Assembly: GCF_016902615.1 (NCBI RefSeq)
Contig: NZ_JACJMB010000013.1
Coordinates: 1 to 63,537 of the forward strand
Length of the DNA: 63,537 nucleotides
Direction of reading: 5' to 3'
DNA from: Collinsella tanakaei
Lineage (GTDB): Bacteria; Actinomycetota; Coriobacteriia; Coriobacteriales; Coriobacteriaceae
The notes under the pieces were generated by a model, which was not told the origin of the DNA, made no database searches, and saw nothing but the letters and a program-made list of their open reading frames with translations. Positions 45,866 to 56,450 of the stretch are shown here, piece after piece. How positions within the stretch are numbered: position 1 is the first letter of the stretch; each line of letters opens with the position of its first letter. The translations under genes were made by a program, and so were the position numbers.

Positions 45866-47305
45866 ATGGGAAAATATAAATATTTATTATTAAATACAGG
45901 CTTATTTGCTTTAAACTCATTTGCCACTAAATTCATATCATTCTTTTTAGTGCCGCTATATACATCCTGTATGTCGGCAGCCGAATACGGCCTTACTGAT
46001 ATGGCAACTACTGTAATCTCTCTTTTGCTTCCTATTGTCACATTAAATATCTCAGATGCAGCAATTCGGTATATCGTCGAGGATTCTTCCAACGGAGAGA
46101 AATATGCTTTCTGGTCTTTTCTTATTACGGGACTATCTGTACTTGCAATTTCGATATTCTCCCCATTACTGGATCTAGAAGTCTTTGGTGGGCTTGGACT
46201 ATATAAGGCTTGGTTTGTTTTAGATTATGCGGCATATTCATTTATGAACTTATGTGGGGAGATTTCACGCGGTTCTGGCAAAATAAAAATCATTCCTATA
46301 TGCGCCGTTGTTTCATCGCTGGTTACTCTTATGTGTGCAGTGGTTTTTATTGCTGCTTTAGGTCTAGGAATTATTGGATATTTCATATCTATTTCAGTTG
46401 GGCCAATGTTTGCGATTGGCATATACCTTACTATTGGTGACATTGGTAAGGCCGTTATACATGGGGCTAAGACAACACTTCAAGAAGGAAAGATTTCGCT
46501 TCGCGAGACCCTTTCCCCAATGGTAAATTACGCGCTTCCATTAATTCCAAATTCGCTATTTTGGTGGCTTGGAACCTCGGTCAATCGATTTTTTATTACA
46601 GGAATGTTGGGAATTTCTGCATCGGGCATGTTTGCAGCAGCTGGAAAAGTCCCCGGACTTCTTAACACCGCCTATGGGATATTTCAACAGGCTTGGCAGC
46701 TCTCGTCGTTTCAGGAAGCCGGTGAAAAAGGAATCTCAGATTTCTTTTCGACGATTTTTAGAACAATGGCTGGAGCGCTAACAATATTATGTGCGTCTCT
46801 CTCTTTATTGTCCCCTGTTTTGGCGAGTATTTTGCTTAAAGGTGAAACATACGGTTCGTGGCCGATGATCCCTCTTCTTCTATTTGCGAATCTACTAAAT
46901 ATATTTAATTCATATTATGGAACTGTTTATACCTCAACGATGAATACAGCTTACATTATGAGAACAACAGTATTTGGGGCAGTTTCTTGCGTAATATTTA
47001 CTCCTATATTGATAACTGTGTTCGGTATCATTGGCGCCTGTTTTGCTTCTATTATTGGCCAAGGCATTGTTTTCGCATTACGTGCCAGGGATTCTCGAAA
47101 ATATATTGCTTTTGATCCAAGTTGGAAGACGCTCATTCCTACAATGTTTATATTGATGCTGCAAGCTCTGTTGACAGCTGTTCAATTTCCAGAGTGGACG
47201 ATTATCTCAACGGTGTGTTTACTATTGGTAGCTCTTATTCAAGGCATTGAGCTGTTCGGTATTTTTAAAAATTTATTCAAACGTTTTCTATGCAAACGCT
47301 TCTAA
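45866..47305 (+). CDS. Wzx-type oligosaccharide flippase
   Basis: The 479-residue protein has twelve to fourteen helices in the polysaccharide-transport/MOP superfamily layout (N-terminal FALNSFATKFISFFLVPLYTSCMSAAEYG, about 13-41, and a central NYALPLIPNSLFWWLGTSVNRFFI near 213-236). It flips undecaprenyl-linked repeat units to the outer face for the polymerase. The ATG has no strong ribosome site; TTG twelve bases earlier is in frame. It is the last intact gene of the AT-rich cassette, and the sequence becomes GC-rich within 30 bases after its stop. Confidence 0.85.
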   Translation: MGKYKYLLLNTGLFALNSFATKFISFFLVPLYTSCMSAAEYGLTDMATTVISLLLPIVTLNISDAAIRYIVEDSSNGEKYAFWSFLITGLSVLAISIFSPLLDLEVFGGLGLYKAWFVLDYAAYSFMNLCGEISRGSGKIKIIPICAVVSSLVTLMCAVVFIAALGLGIIGYFISISVGPMFAIGIYLTIGDIGKAVIHGAKTTLQEGKISLRETLSPMVNYALPLIPNSLFWWLGTSVNRFFITGMLGISASGMFAAAGKVPGLLNTAYGIFQQAWQLSSFQEAGEKGISDFFSTIFRTMAGALTILCASLSLLSPVLASILLKGETYGSWPMIPLLLFANLLNIFNSYYGTVYTSTMNTAYIMRTTVFGAVSCVIFTPILITVFGIIGACFASIIGQGIVFALRARDSRKYIAFDPSWKTLIPTMFILMLQALLTAVQFPEWTIISTVCLLLVALIQGIELFGIFKNLFKRFLCKRF

Positions 47306-47324
47306 ACCACTTTGGAGATAGGGA

Positions 47325-47560
47325 TCACGTGGCGTTCCCCCTCTCCCAGTAGCCCATGTCGTAGCGCGGGACGGCGAACAGGGCCCTCCCGGGCGTCCGG
47401 TAGCGGCCGGAGAGGCACAGCCGCCGCACGGCCTCCCGGGCGCCTCCGCCCGCCCTGCGCACGCGCTCGAGCCAGCAGAACCATGCGAGGTAGAGCGGCA
47501 GCCTCCTGGTCGACGCGCCGTTCATCCCGCCGAGGAAGCCCTTGAGTGAGTAATCGCGCC
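47325..47560 (-). pseudogene. IS1595-family (ISXO2-like) transposase, 3' fragment
   Basis: On the minus strand the frame SLKGFLGGMNGASTRRLPLYLAWFCWLERV is the C-terminal end of an ISXO2-type DDE transposase (compare NxxHSRLKxFLxxFxGVSTKYLxxYLxWF). The 5' end is missing: upstream the frame enters the IS21 left end at 47561. Only about 78 codons remain, so it is inactive. It sits directly beyond the AT-rich cassette. Confidence 0.75.
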
Positions 47561-48700
47561 TGTTAGCACCCTCGGTATCGCGATTCGGCACCGCTCCATC
47601 CATCGCCCGATATTGCCGTTCGGCACCAGCCGTATTCCCGTTCGGCACCGCCTCCGCCTACGCTCGGCTCGCCATGCAACCGAGAGAGAAGGAGGCAAGA
47701 CATGGCGAGGAAGATTAGGGCCAGGGAGGTCCTGCGACTGCTCGAGTCGGGCATGTCGCGAAACGCGATCGCGAGGTCGCAGGGAATGTCGAAGCACAGC
47801 GTCCAGGCGGTGTCCGAGGCCGCCGAGGCGGCGGGGATCGGCTGGGCGGAGGCCGAGGGGATGTCGGATGCGGAGGTCTACGCCGCGCTCTTCCCCGAGA
47901 AGGTCCGCGACCGGGACGTCTACCCGGACCCCGACTGGGAGCGCGTGCACCGCGAGCTCGCCCGGGTCGGGGTCACGCTCAAGCGGCTGCACGAGGAGTA
48001 CCGCGACGAGCAGGGGTCGAAGGGCGAGCCCTTCATGTCCTACGACCGCTTCTGCAAGCGCTACCGCGAGTTCACGGTGAGGAAGCAGGTCGTGAGCCGC
48101 GTCGGGCACAGGGCCGGCAGGATTCTTGAGGTCGACTGGGCGGGGCCGACGATGTCGCTCGTCGACCCCGCCACGGGCGAGGTCTCCAAGGTCTTCCTGT
48201 TCGTGGCCTGCCTGCCCTTCAGCCGCCTGTCCTACGTCGAGCCTACGCTGGACATGAGAGAGGATACATGGCTTCGCTGCCACGTGCACGCGTTCGCCTA
48301 CACGGGCGGCTCGACGCCCTGCATAGTGCCCGACAACCTCAGGACCGGCGTGAGGGCCCACCCGCGCGAGGGCGAGGTCGAGCTGAACGAGGCCTATCGC
48401 GAGATGGCCGCCCACTACGGCTCGGCGGTGATGCCGGCGCGCGTCGCGACGCCACGCGACAAGCCGAGTGCCGAGAACGAGGTGTGGCAGGCCGCCCTGG
48501 AGATCATCGCCGCGCTGCGGGACGAGGTCTTCACCGATTTCAACCAGCTCAAGAGGGCTGTGGCGGAGAAGCTTGTGTATTGCGCGTCTGAATGAACGGC
48601 GCACCATGAGCCGTCGAGCGCCGTTCCGTTGAGTACTGCACTTAGTTAGTACCAGCGTTCTGCAAAAGCGGTACCGGCGTTCCACGCAGACGGTACCACG
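47561..48700 (+). mobile_element. Internally deleted IS21-family element
   Basis: The left end begins TGTTAGCACCCTC at 47561 and carries three ~22-bp repeats of the type GGTATCGCGATTCGGCACCG (47574, 47609, 47631). The right end, read in reverse, carries the same pattern (GGTACCGTCTGC..., GGTACCGCTTTT...) near 48706-48652. Multiple terminal repeats are a hallmark of IS21. Between them is a truncated istA; istB is absent. The right-hand terminus is placed only approximately. Confidence 0.7.
47702..48595 (+). pseudogene. istA: Truncated IS21 IstA transposase
   Basis: The 297-residue frame begins with a helix-turn-helix (REVLRLLESGMSRNAIARSQGMSKHSVQ, about 7-34) and shows the three catalytic acids: Asp in EVDWAGP near 142, Asp in IVPDNLRTGV near 212 and Glu in KPSAENEVWQ near 261. 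A full IstA is about 500 residues, so the last ~40% and all of istB are gone. GGAGGCA lies six bases before the ATG. It cannot transpose by itself. Confidence 0.82.
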
Positions 48701-48702
48701 CG

Positions 48703-49437
48703 ACGGTACCTGCGGGCACCAAGTTCTACATCAACGGCAGCGAGATCGACGTGACCGACGAGGCGGAGCCTTCGCTTCTGTTCGACGACGTCGTGAACTC
48801 CGACAACACCGAGGGCGCGGGCGCGTATCGCACCGCGCTGCGCGACCGCGCGACCGAGGTCCTTCACCTCGGGGACATCGACAAGTCCCGCCTCAACTTC
48901 CAGGAGCGCTATCTCGATCTTGTCGACGCCAACAACGCCAACGTGTGGCTGCGCGCGAGCGAGGACGTGACGGCTTACTGGCCCTATCCCGAGGGCACCG
49001 ACAGCGACACCGAGTTCCGCCTTGTGCACTTGGAGGGCCTGCACCGCGAGATGGGCACCGACGACGTCATCGACAGCATCGAGAGCGCGAACGCCGTTGA
49101 GGTCGACGTGACCAAAACCCCGGATGGCATCCGCTTCACCACGGACGGGTTCTCGCCCTTCGTGCTCGTCTGGACGAGTTCCGAGGAGCCGGACACGCCG
49201 GATACCCCCGACAAGCCGGGTGACCCGGGTAATCCAGATGACCCTGACGATCCGGATACGCCGGATGACCCGTATGTTCCCGACAACCCGACCGAGCCCG
49301 GGCAGCCCGCCGGTCCCGGCGAACCTTCAGGGAGCATTCCCCAGGCGGGTGATGTCTCCGGCGTGATTAGCATCGTGGCGGCGGCCGGAGCCGCGCTTAC
49401 GGGTGCCGGCGCGGTCATCTGGAAGCGCCGCCGGTAG
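48703..49437 (+). pseudogene. 3' end of a cell-wall-anchored surface protein
   Basis: The frame begins inside a domain (VPAGTKFYINGSEIDVTDE at 48706) with no start codon or signal peptide; GTG at 48751 is in frame but has no ribosome site. It has about 150 residues of mixed beta/alpha sequence, a Pro/Asp-rich stalk (PDTPDTPDKPGDPGNPDDP) and ends SIPQAGDVSG, a hydrophobic helix and KRRR. IPQAGD is a variant LPXTG sorting signal. The 5' part was lost where the IS21-type element inserted. Not expressed as a secreted protein unless fused. Confidence 0.72.
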
Positions 49438-49570
49438 TCATCGGTGAGCGCATCTGCCCCGGTATGCCGGGGGCGGGCCCCTGTTCCCTTCTCCTGTTGG
49501 CATCGGAAGGGCCTGCCCCCATCCGGCATCGGAGTCGTTCCAATTCGACAGCTGCTCGGCCCCATGACAA

Positions 49571-49607
49571 GGCGGCGGTCCCTCTTCCAGGGCCGCCGTC
49601 TTCTTCG
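49571..49607 (+). terminator. Intrinsic terminator after the surface-protein remnant
   Basis: GGCGGCGG-T-CCCT pairs with AGGGCCGCCG, with a bulged T, followed by TCTTCTTCG. Moderate strength. Confidence 0.6.
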
Positions 49608-49955
49608 TTTTGGCGCGCTCACGCTTAACACCCGCACGGCTTTGTGTCGCTTCCATGGCCTGTGCCCGACGTTCAGGGTGCGGGCTTATTCTTTGGCCGC
49701 CTTACGGAAGGGGCAGATGGTATGGATGACGTGCGAGATGGAGTGGGGCGGGTCGATGAGGGCGCGGTGTGGTTGCATCAGGGGCGGTATTCTGTTCATC
49801 GCGCCCTCACTCAGGGGTGTACCGGACGACTTCGGCTTGGCGAACCCCAGCCGCCCGAACCGTGTGCTCATGCGCCGCGACCGGCACGCGCCACCCACTA
49901 AAACATCGACCCGGCTGCTAATATGGGGCTATCGAGTCCTGCGGGAGGTGCACGC
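49608..49955. other. Intergenic region before the DUF3990 module
   Basis: No gene is convincing. On the minus strand 49686-49798 reads MNRIPPLMQPHRALIDPPHSIS... to a stop with GC-rich third positions, and may be the 3' end of a lost gene. On the plus strand a 59-codon frame begins at 49722. TGCTAATATGG at 49915-49925 is a good extended -10 for the DUF3990 gene, 30 bases upstream of its start. Confidence 0.4.
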
Positions 49956-50582
49956 ATGCTGCTTTATCATGGATCAAAGCATGGGATAGAGGGCGATATC
50001 ATGCCCTTGAGTCGTGATCGATGCGATTTTGGCAGCGGCTTTTATATGGGAACGGATGTCCTTCAGCCCCTGACGCTCGTATGTGGCTATGAAGATGCGC
50101 ATATCTATACGCTCGATGTCGACATGAGCGGCCTATCCGTTATCCGGTTTGATTCGGATTTGGATTGGGCACTTTATATCGCCTACAACCGCGGTCGTCT
50201 TGAACATGTGCGGGATTCGAAGCTCTATCATCGCGTCTCTCATCTCGCAGACGGCGCCGATGTCATCGTCGGAAGTATTGCCAACGACCGCATGTTCGTC
50301 GTGTTCGATCGATTCGTTACAGGCCAGCTGACGGATACCGCTTTAATCGCATGCCTGTCCGCACTGAACATCGGGGACCAGTATGTCGCGAAAACCGAGC
50401 TGGCATGTCGCAGGGTTCGCGTCGTCGAGGACCGCTGTCTGAGCGAAGCCGAGCGCGCGGAATTCGCCGCCATGAGTTTCGAGAACCGCAAGCTCGGCGT
50501 TTCGATTGCCGACCGCATCGCGCGCCAGCATCGGCGCGACGGTAGGTATTTCGACGAGATCGTCGGTGGTGAGGACGCATGA
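49956..50582 (+). CDS. DUF3990-type protein, putative ADP-ribosyltransferase-fold toxin
   Basis: The 208-residue protein begins MLLYHGSKHGIEGDIMPLSRDRCDFGSGFYMGTDVLQP, which matches the DUF3990 pattern: LYHGS, then DFGxGFYxT. A conserved ADVIVGSIANDRMFVVFDRF lies near 108 and TDTALIACLSALNIGDQYVAKTELACRRVRV near 130-160. The YHGS and FYMGT elements recall the His-Tyr core of ADP-ribosyltransferase-fold toxins, but the catalytic Glu is not identified. GGGAGG lies seven bases before the ATG. Its stop overlaps the next start, ATGATG, so it is coupled to a small partner, as in toxin-antitoxin modules. Confidence 0.72.
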   Translation: MLLYHGSKHGIEGDIMPLSRDRCDFGSGFYMGTDVLQPLTLVCGYEDAHIYTLDVDMSGLSVIRFDSDLDWALYIAYNRGRLEHVRDSKLYHRVSHLADGADVIVGSIANDRMFVVFDRFVTGQLTDTALIACLSALNIGDQYVAKTELACRRVRVVEDRCLSEAERAEFAAMSFENRKLGVSIADRIARQHRRDGRYFDEIVGGEDA

Positions 50583-51025
50583 TGCTCGATTCGCTTTCGC
50601 TTCAGCTGTGCGATATCCAGGGAAGGCTTTTTGCGCTCGCCTGCGAGCAGGGGTGTGCGAGCGTCCCGTTTGTCGAGGCGTTCATGCGCGGGAAAACCGC
50701 TGAGGCGCTCGACCGGCCGTACGACCGGGCCCAGTGGATGGGGGAGGAGTACCTCTTCGAAGAGGTCGATGAAGCGGCGGGTGGTCTGCCTCGCACGGAT
50801 GGCATCTTGGCCGAGGATGTCATGTACTGGATGGGTTACACCTACCGCTACTGGCACTTCTATACCGGTGAGTCGAGTTGCGACATGTACGCTGTGGCAG
50901 ATGTGCATGTGATGGCGCGCGTGTACCCGGGTTTCCATACGCTAGATGTCGAGGTGGCTATCGACCGCCTGCGGCAGATGGCTGCCGAGGGTTCCGACGA
51001 GGGGTCGGGTTCGGCAGAAGCATGA
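50579..51025 (+). CDS. Partner protein of the DUF3990 module (possible antitoxin)
   Basis: The 148-residue protein is acidic, with predicted helices: RAQWMGEEYLFEEVDEA near 50-66, then AEDVMYWMGYTYRYWHFYTGESSCDMYAVADVHVMAR near 78-114. I recognise no domain. The start overlaps the DUF3990 stop (ATGA), so the pair is translated as a unit. Two palindromes lie just beyond its stop. Unlike the common DUF3791 partner, the Trp/Tyr-rich core is different, so this may be a distinct antitoxin family. Confidence 0.6.
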   Translation: MMLDSLSLQLCDIQGRLFALACEQGCASVPFVEAFMRGKTAEALDRPYDRAQWMGEEYLFEEVDEAAGGLPRTDGILAEDVMYWMGYTYRYWHFYTGESSCDMYAVADVHVMARVYPGFHTLDVEVAIDRLRQMAAEGSDEGSGSAEA

Positions 51026-51056
51026 GCACCCCTCGCAATGGGCATGGCGCTGCGCC

Positions 51057-51092
51057 ACCCCTGACGGAATATCATGATGTTCCGTCAGGGGT
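51057..51092. repeat. Palindrome sharing a core with 51127-51150
   Basis: ACCCCTGACGGAATATCATG (51057-51076) continues into its own complement to 51092, a 36-bp near-perfect palindrome with TATCATGATG at its centre. It carries GGAATATCATGATGTTCC. Not followed by a T-tract. Confidence 0.7.
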
Positions 51093-51126
51093 AAGCGCTT
51101 TTATCTGGGAAGATGCCGTTTTGAGG

Positions 51127-51150
51127 TCCGGAACATCATGATATTCCGGA
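51127..51150. repeat. Second palindrome, inverted copy of the 51057 core
   Basis: TCCGGAACATCATGATATTC starts at 51127 and ends at 51150. Its core GGAACATCATGATATTCC is the reverse complement of the core at 51066-51083, so the two palindromes are inverted copies 45 bases apart. Could be operators or the ends of a small element. Confidence 0.6.
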
Positions 51151-51210
51151 AGGCCTCCAGCGGTAGTGGGCGATACAGTCGTGCGAAAGGCGCGGCGCGC
51201 CGTCGCGTCT

Positions 51211-51296
51211 GTCCTCATCGGGGACGGGGCTGTTTGGTGCCATCGGGGCGCGCTCGCGCCCCGATGGCACCAAACAGCCCCGTCCCCGATGAGGAC
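51211..51296. repeat. Terminator-associated palindrome, copy 5
   Basis: An 86-bp palindrome: GTCCTCATCGGGGACGGGGC, TGTTTGGTGCCA and TCGGGGCGCG around a CT loop, arms fully complementary. It differs from copies 3, 4 and 6 by TGTTT in place of AGTTC, and its partner arm has changed to match. No terminator is adjacent. Confidence 0.92.
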
Positions 51297-51379
51297 GACC
51301 TGATCGATTGTGTGCAATTTGTATGGGTGACACGACCGAAATCGACCGCTTACGGAGATGTACTACCCATTTCACCTGC

Positions 51380-51452
51380 ATATGCTATGATTGGCACGCA
51401 ATTGAAGCTGTAACGTGAAAGGAGTGCGGGTCCGCCCGCGCTTCTTTTTTGT
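51380..51452 (+). promoter_or_regulatory. rimP-nusA promoter and leader terminator
   Basis: ATATGCTATGAT (TGCTATGAT at 51383-51391) is an extended -10. The leader then folds GGAGTGCGGG (51421-51430) with CCCGCGCTTC (51435-51444), ten base pairs including two G-U, followed by TTTTTTGTTT. This is an intrinsic terminator between the promoter and the rimP ribosome site GGGGAGG (51454-51460). Confidence 0.65.
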
Positions 51453-51467
51453 TTGGGGAGGTGTTGC

Positions 51468-51965
51468 ATGGTCAAAAGTGCGCTCGAGCAGCAGATCATC
51501 GATGCGCTGGAGGCGGTCGCCCCGGCTCACGGCATCGACGTCGTGGATGTCGAGATCGTGGGTGCGACGAAGGCCCCCTGCGTCCGCGTGCGCATCGACC
51601 GGGCGGATGGCGATCCCATCTCGCTCGATGAGGTTACCGCGCAGAGCAGTTGGGTAAGCGAAACCGTGGAGGGTCTCGACCCGATCGCGGGCTCCTACAC
51701 GCTCGAGGTCTCGAGTCCGGGCATGGCGCGCCCGCTGCGCCGGCCCCAGGACTTCGTCCGCTTCACGGGCGAGGCGGTCGAGCTCACGACCACGGCCGTG
51801 GAGGGGCGGCGCCGCTACAAGGGCACCATCTCCGCCGTCGACGAGTCGTGCGTGACACTCGCACTCGAGGATGACGACCAGACCGTGACGATTCCCCATG
51901 ACGAGATCAAGAAGTGCACCTTGAAGCCGGTCTATGACTTCAAGGGCGGAAAGGGTGGCAAGTAA
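51468..51965 (+). CDS. rimP: Ribosome maturation factor RimP
   Basis: The 165-residue protein has the RimP N-terminal domain (about 5-80, HGIDVVDVEIVG, SRTVEGLDP-like SETVEGLDPIAGSYTLEVSSPGMARPLRRPQDFVRF) and the C-terminal SH3-like domain (about 90-150). It helps 30S subunit maturation. The ATG is preceded by GGGGAGG seven bases upstream. It heads the nusA-infB operon, as in most bacteria. Its TAA overlaps the nusA ATG. Expression probably depends on the leader terminator. Confidence 0.92.
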   Translation: MVKSALEQQIIDALEAVAPAHGIDVVDVEIVGATKAPCVRVRIDRADGDPISLDEVTAQSSWVSETVEGLDPIAGSYTLEVSSPGMARPLRRPQDFVRFTGEAVELTTTAVEGRRRYKGTISAVDESCVTLALEDDDQTVTIPHDEIKKCTLKPVYDFKGGKGGK

Positions 51966-53224
51966 TGGCATCGGAGATGATGGAAGCTCTCATGGCGCTG
52001 TGCCAGGAGAAGCATATCGACCAGCTCTACCTCATCGACAGGCTCGAGCAGTCGCTCGCCAAGAGCTATGCCGAGATCCTGCACCTCGACTGGGGTGCGA
52101 AGGTCACGATCGACCGCGCCACCGGCAAGATCTACGTCTACAAGCTCATTCCCATCGACGACTCCATGGACGAAGAGGGCAACTACACCGAGTTCGAGGA
52201 GATCGACGTCACCCCGAAGGACACCTCCCGCATCGCCGCGCAGCACGCGAAGGCCGAGATCAACGCCATCGTGCGCAACTCCGCGCGCGAGCAGATCTAC
52301 GAGGAGTTCTCGAGCCGCATCGGCGACATCATCACCGGCACGGTGCTGCAGTCCACGCCCGACTTCACGATCGTGAAGATCCGCGAGGGCGTGGAGGCGG
52401 AGCTGCCCCACTTCGACCTGCGCCGTTACGAGAACGAGCGCAACGAGCGCCCGCAGGGTGAGCGCTACATGCACAACCAGCGCATCAAGGCCGTCATCAT
52501 CGACGTGCGCGACCCGAACTCCACGCTGCCGCCGGTCCGCGGCGAGCACTCCCGTCCGCCCATCGTCATCTCCCGTACGCACCCGGCGCTCATCCGCCGT
52601 CTGTTCGAGCTCGAGGTGCCCGAGATCTACGAGGGCACCGTCGAGGTCATGTCCATCGCCCGCGAGCCCGGCCAGCGCTCCAAGGTGGCCGTCCGCTCGC
52701 TCGACGACCGCCTCGACCCGGTGGGCGCCTGCGTCGGCCCGAAGGGCAGCCGCGTGCGCACCGTCGTCTCCGAGCTGCGCGGCGAGCGCGTCGACGTCAT
52801 CCTGTGGGATGCGGACCCTGCCGCCTACGTGGCCAACGCCCTGTCGCCCGCGAAGGTGACCCGCGTGCTTATCGACGAGGAGAAGAACTACGCCGGCGTC
52901 ATCGTGCCCGACGACCAGCTGTCGCTCGCCATCGGCAAGGAGGGCCAGAACGCCCGTCTCGCCGCGCGCCTGACCGGCTGGCACATCGACATCAAGAGCG
53001 AGTCGCTCGCCGCCGACATCCTGCGCAACGTCCCCGTCGCGCCTGCGGTGCCCGAGGTCGAGGACCTGCTCGACGACGATGAGCCCGAGCGCTGCGCGTA
53101 TGTGTCCGAGTCCGGCGTCCGCTGCCGCAACCAGGCCCGTCCCGGTTCGCGCTACTGCGGCGTCCACGACCCGGAGGACATGGGCGACCACGACGCCTTC
53201 GAGGATGCCGAGGACCTCATCTAA
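51965..53224 (+). CDS. nusA: Transcription factor NusA with a C-terminal Cys-His tail
   Basis: The 419-residue protein has the N-terminal RNA-polymerase-binding domain (1-130), S1 domain (about 130-205, [18 protein letters not shown]), and two KH domains (about 205-340, [47 protein letters not shown]). Beyond residue 345 it has a tail with [11 protein letters not shown] and [10 protein letters not shown], a Cys2-Cys-His arrangement that could bind zinc. TAATG overlap with rimP. The ylxR and ylxQ genes usual between nusA and infB are absent, and infB follows after 97 bases. Confidence 0.95.
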   Translation: MASEMMEALMALCQEKHIDQLYLIDRLEQSLAKSYAEILHLDWGAKVTIDRATGKIYVYKLIPIDDSMDEEGNYTEFEEIDVTPKDTSRIAAQHAKAEINAIVRNSAREQIYEEFSSRIGDIITGTVLQSTPDFTIVKIREGVEAELPHFDLRRYENERNERPQGERYMHNQRIKAVIIDVRDPNSTLPPVRGEHSRPPIVISRTHPALIRRLFELEVPEIYEGTVEVMSIAREPGQRSKVAVRSLDDRLDPVGACVGPKGSRVRTVVSELRGERVDVILWDADPAAYVANALSPAKVTRVLIDEEKNYAGVIVPDDQLSLAIGKEGQNARLAARLTGWHIDIKSESLAADILRNVPVAPAVPEVEDLLDDDEPERCAYVSESGVRCRNQARPGSRYCGVHDPEDMGDHDAFEDAEDLI

Positions 53225-53321
53225 CGGGTAGCGCGCCCGAGGTTTGCGGGCGCACCCGAAGAGTCGGTACCCGTTGAGATTGATGCTGGGCGATTGCGCC
53301 CGAGAGGTAGGTGATTGGCAT

Positions 53322-55994
<2,673 letters not shown>

Positions 55995-56450
55995 GTGGTA
56001 GATGTGAAGCAGACCGCCGCAACCCGCCGCACCGGCGAGCAGCTTCGCGAGAAGCTCGGCTACATCCTGCTGTTCGAGATCTCCGATCCCAGGCTCGACC
56101 TCGTGACCCTCACGGGCACCGAGGTGAGCGTCGACCGCACGTACGCCCGCGTGTACGTGTCATGCGAGCCCGAGCGCTACGCCGAGGTCCTCGAGGCCCT
56201 GGATAGCGCCCGCGGCCGCATCCGCAGCCTGCTCGCCCGCTCGCTCGACTGGCGCGTCGTGCCCGAGCTCGATTTCAGGATCGACCGCTCGACCGACGAG
56301 GCCGAGGCCATCGCCCGCGCGCTCGAGAACGTGCCGGCGACCATGGACGTCGAGAAGGACGAGGACGGCTACCCCGTGGCGCCCGCGGACGATGAGGCGG
56401 ACGCCGGGGATTCCCTAGATGTCGACCAGGAGGCACATCTCGATGAATAG
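55995..56450 (+). CDS. rbfA: Ribosome-binding factor A
   Basis: The 151-residue protein has the KH-like RbfA core (about 8-110: TRRTGEQLREKLGYILLFEISDPRLDLVTLTGTEVSVDRTYARVYV) and an acidic tail. It matures the 30S subunit. A GTG start at 55995, directly after the infB TAG, is used; GTG at 56004 is the alternative. Its last codons overlap the nrnA start. The weak ribosome site is typical of a coupled gene. Confidence 0.93.
   Translation: MVDVKQTAATRRTGEQLREKLGYILLFEISDPRLDLVTLTGTEVSVDRTYARVYVSCEPERYAEVLEALDSARGRIRSLLARSLDWRVVPELDFRIDRSTDEAEAIARALENVPATMDVEKDEDGYPVAPADDEADAGDSLDVDQEAHLDE

Noticed and set aside
49466-49520. Imperfect inverted repeat GGGGGCGGGCCC/AGGGCCTGCCCCC as a terminator
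   Set aside because: The loop is about 30 bases and no T-tract follows; the hairpin at 49571-49607 is the better terminator.
49722-49901. A 59-codon plus-strand gene before the DUF3990 module
   Set aside because: No clear family, low-quality start, competing minus-strand frame with better third-position GC; kept only as a remark on the intergenic region.
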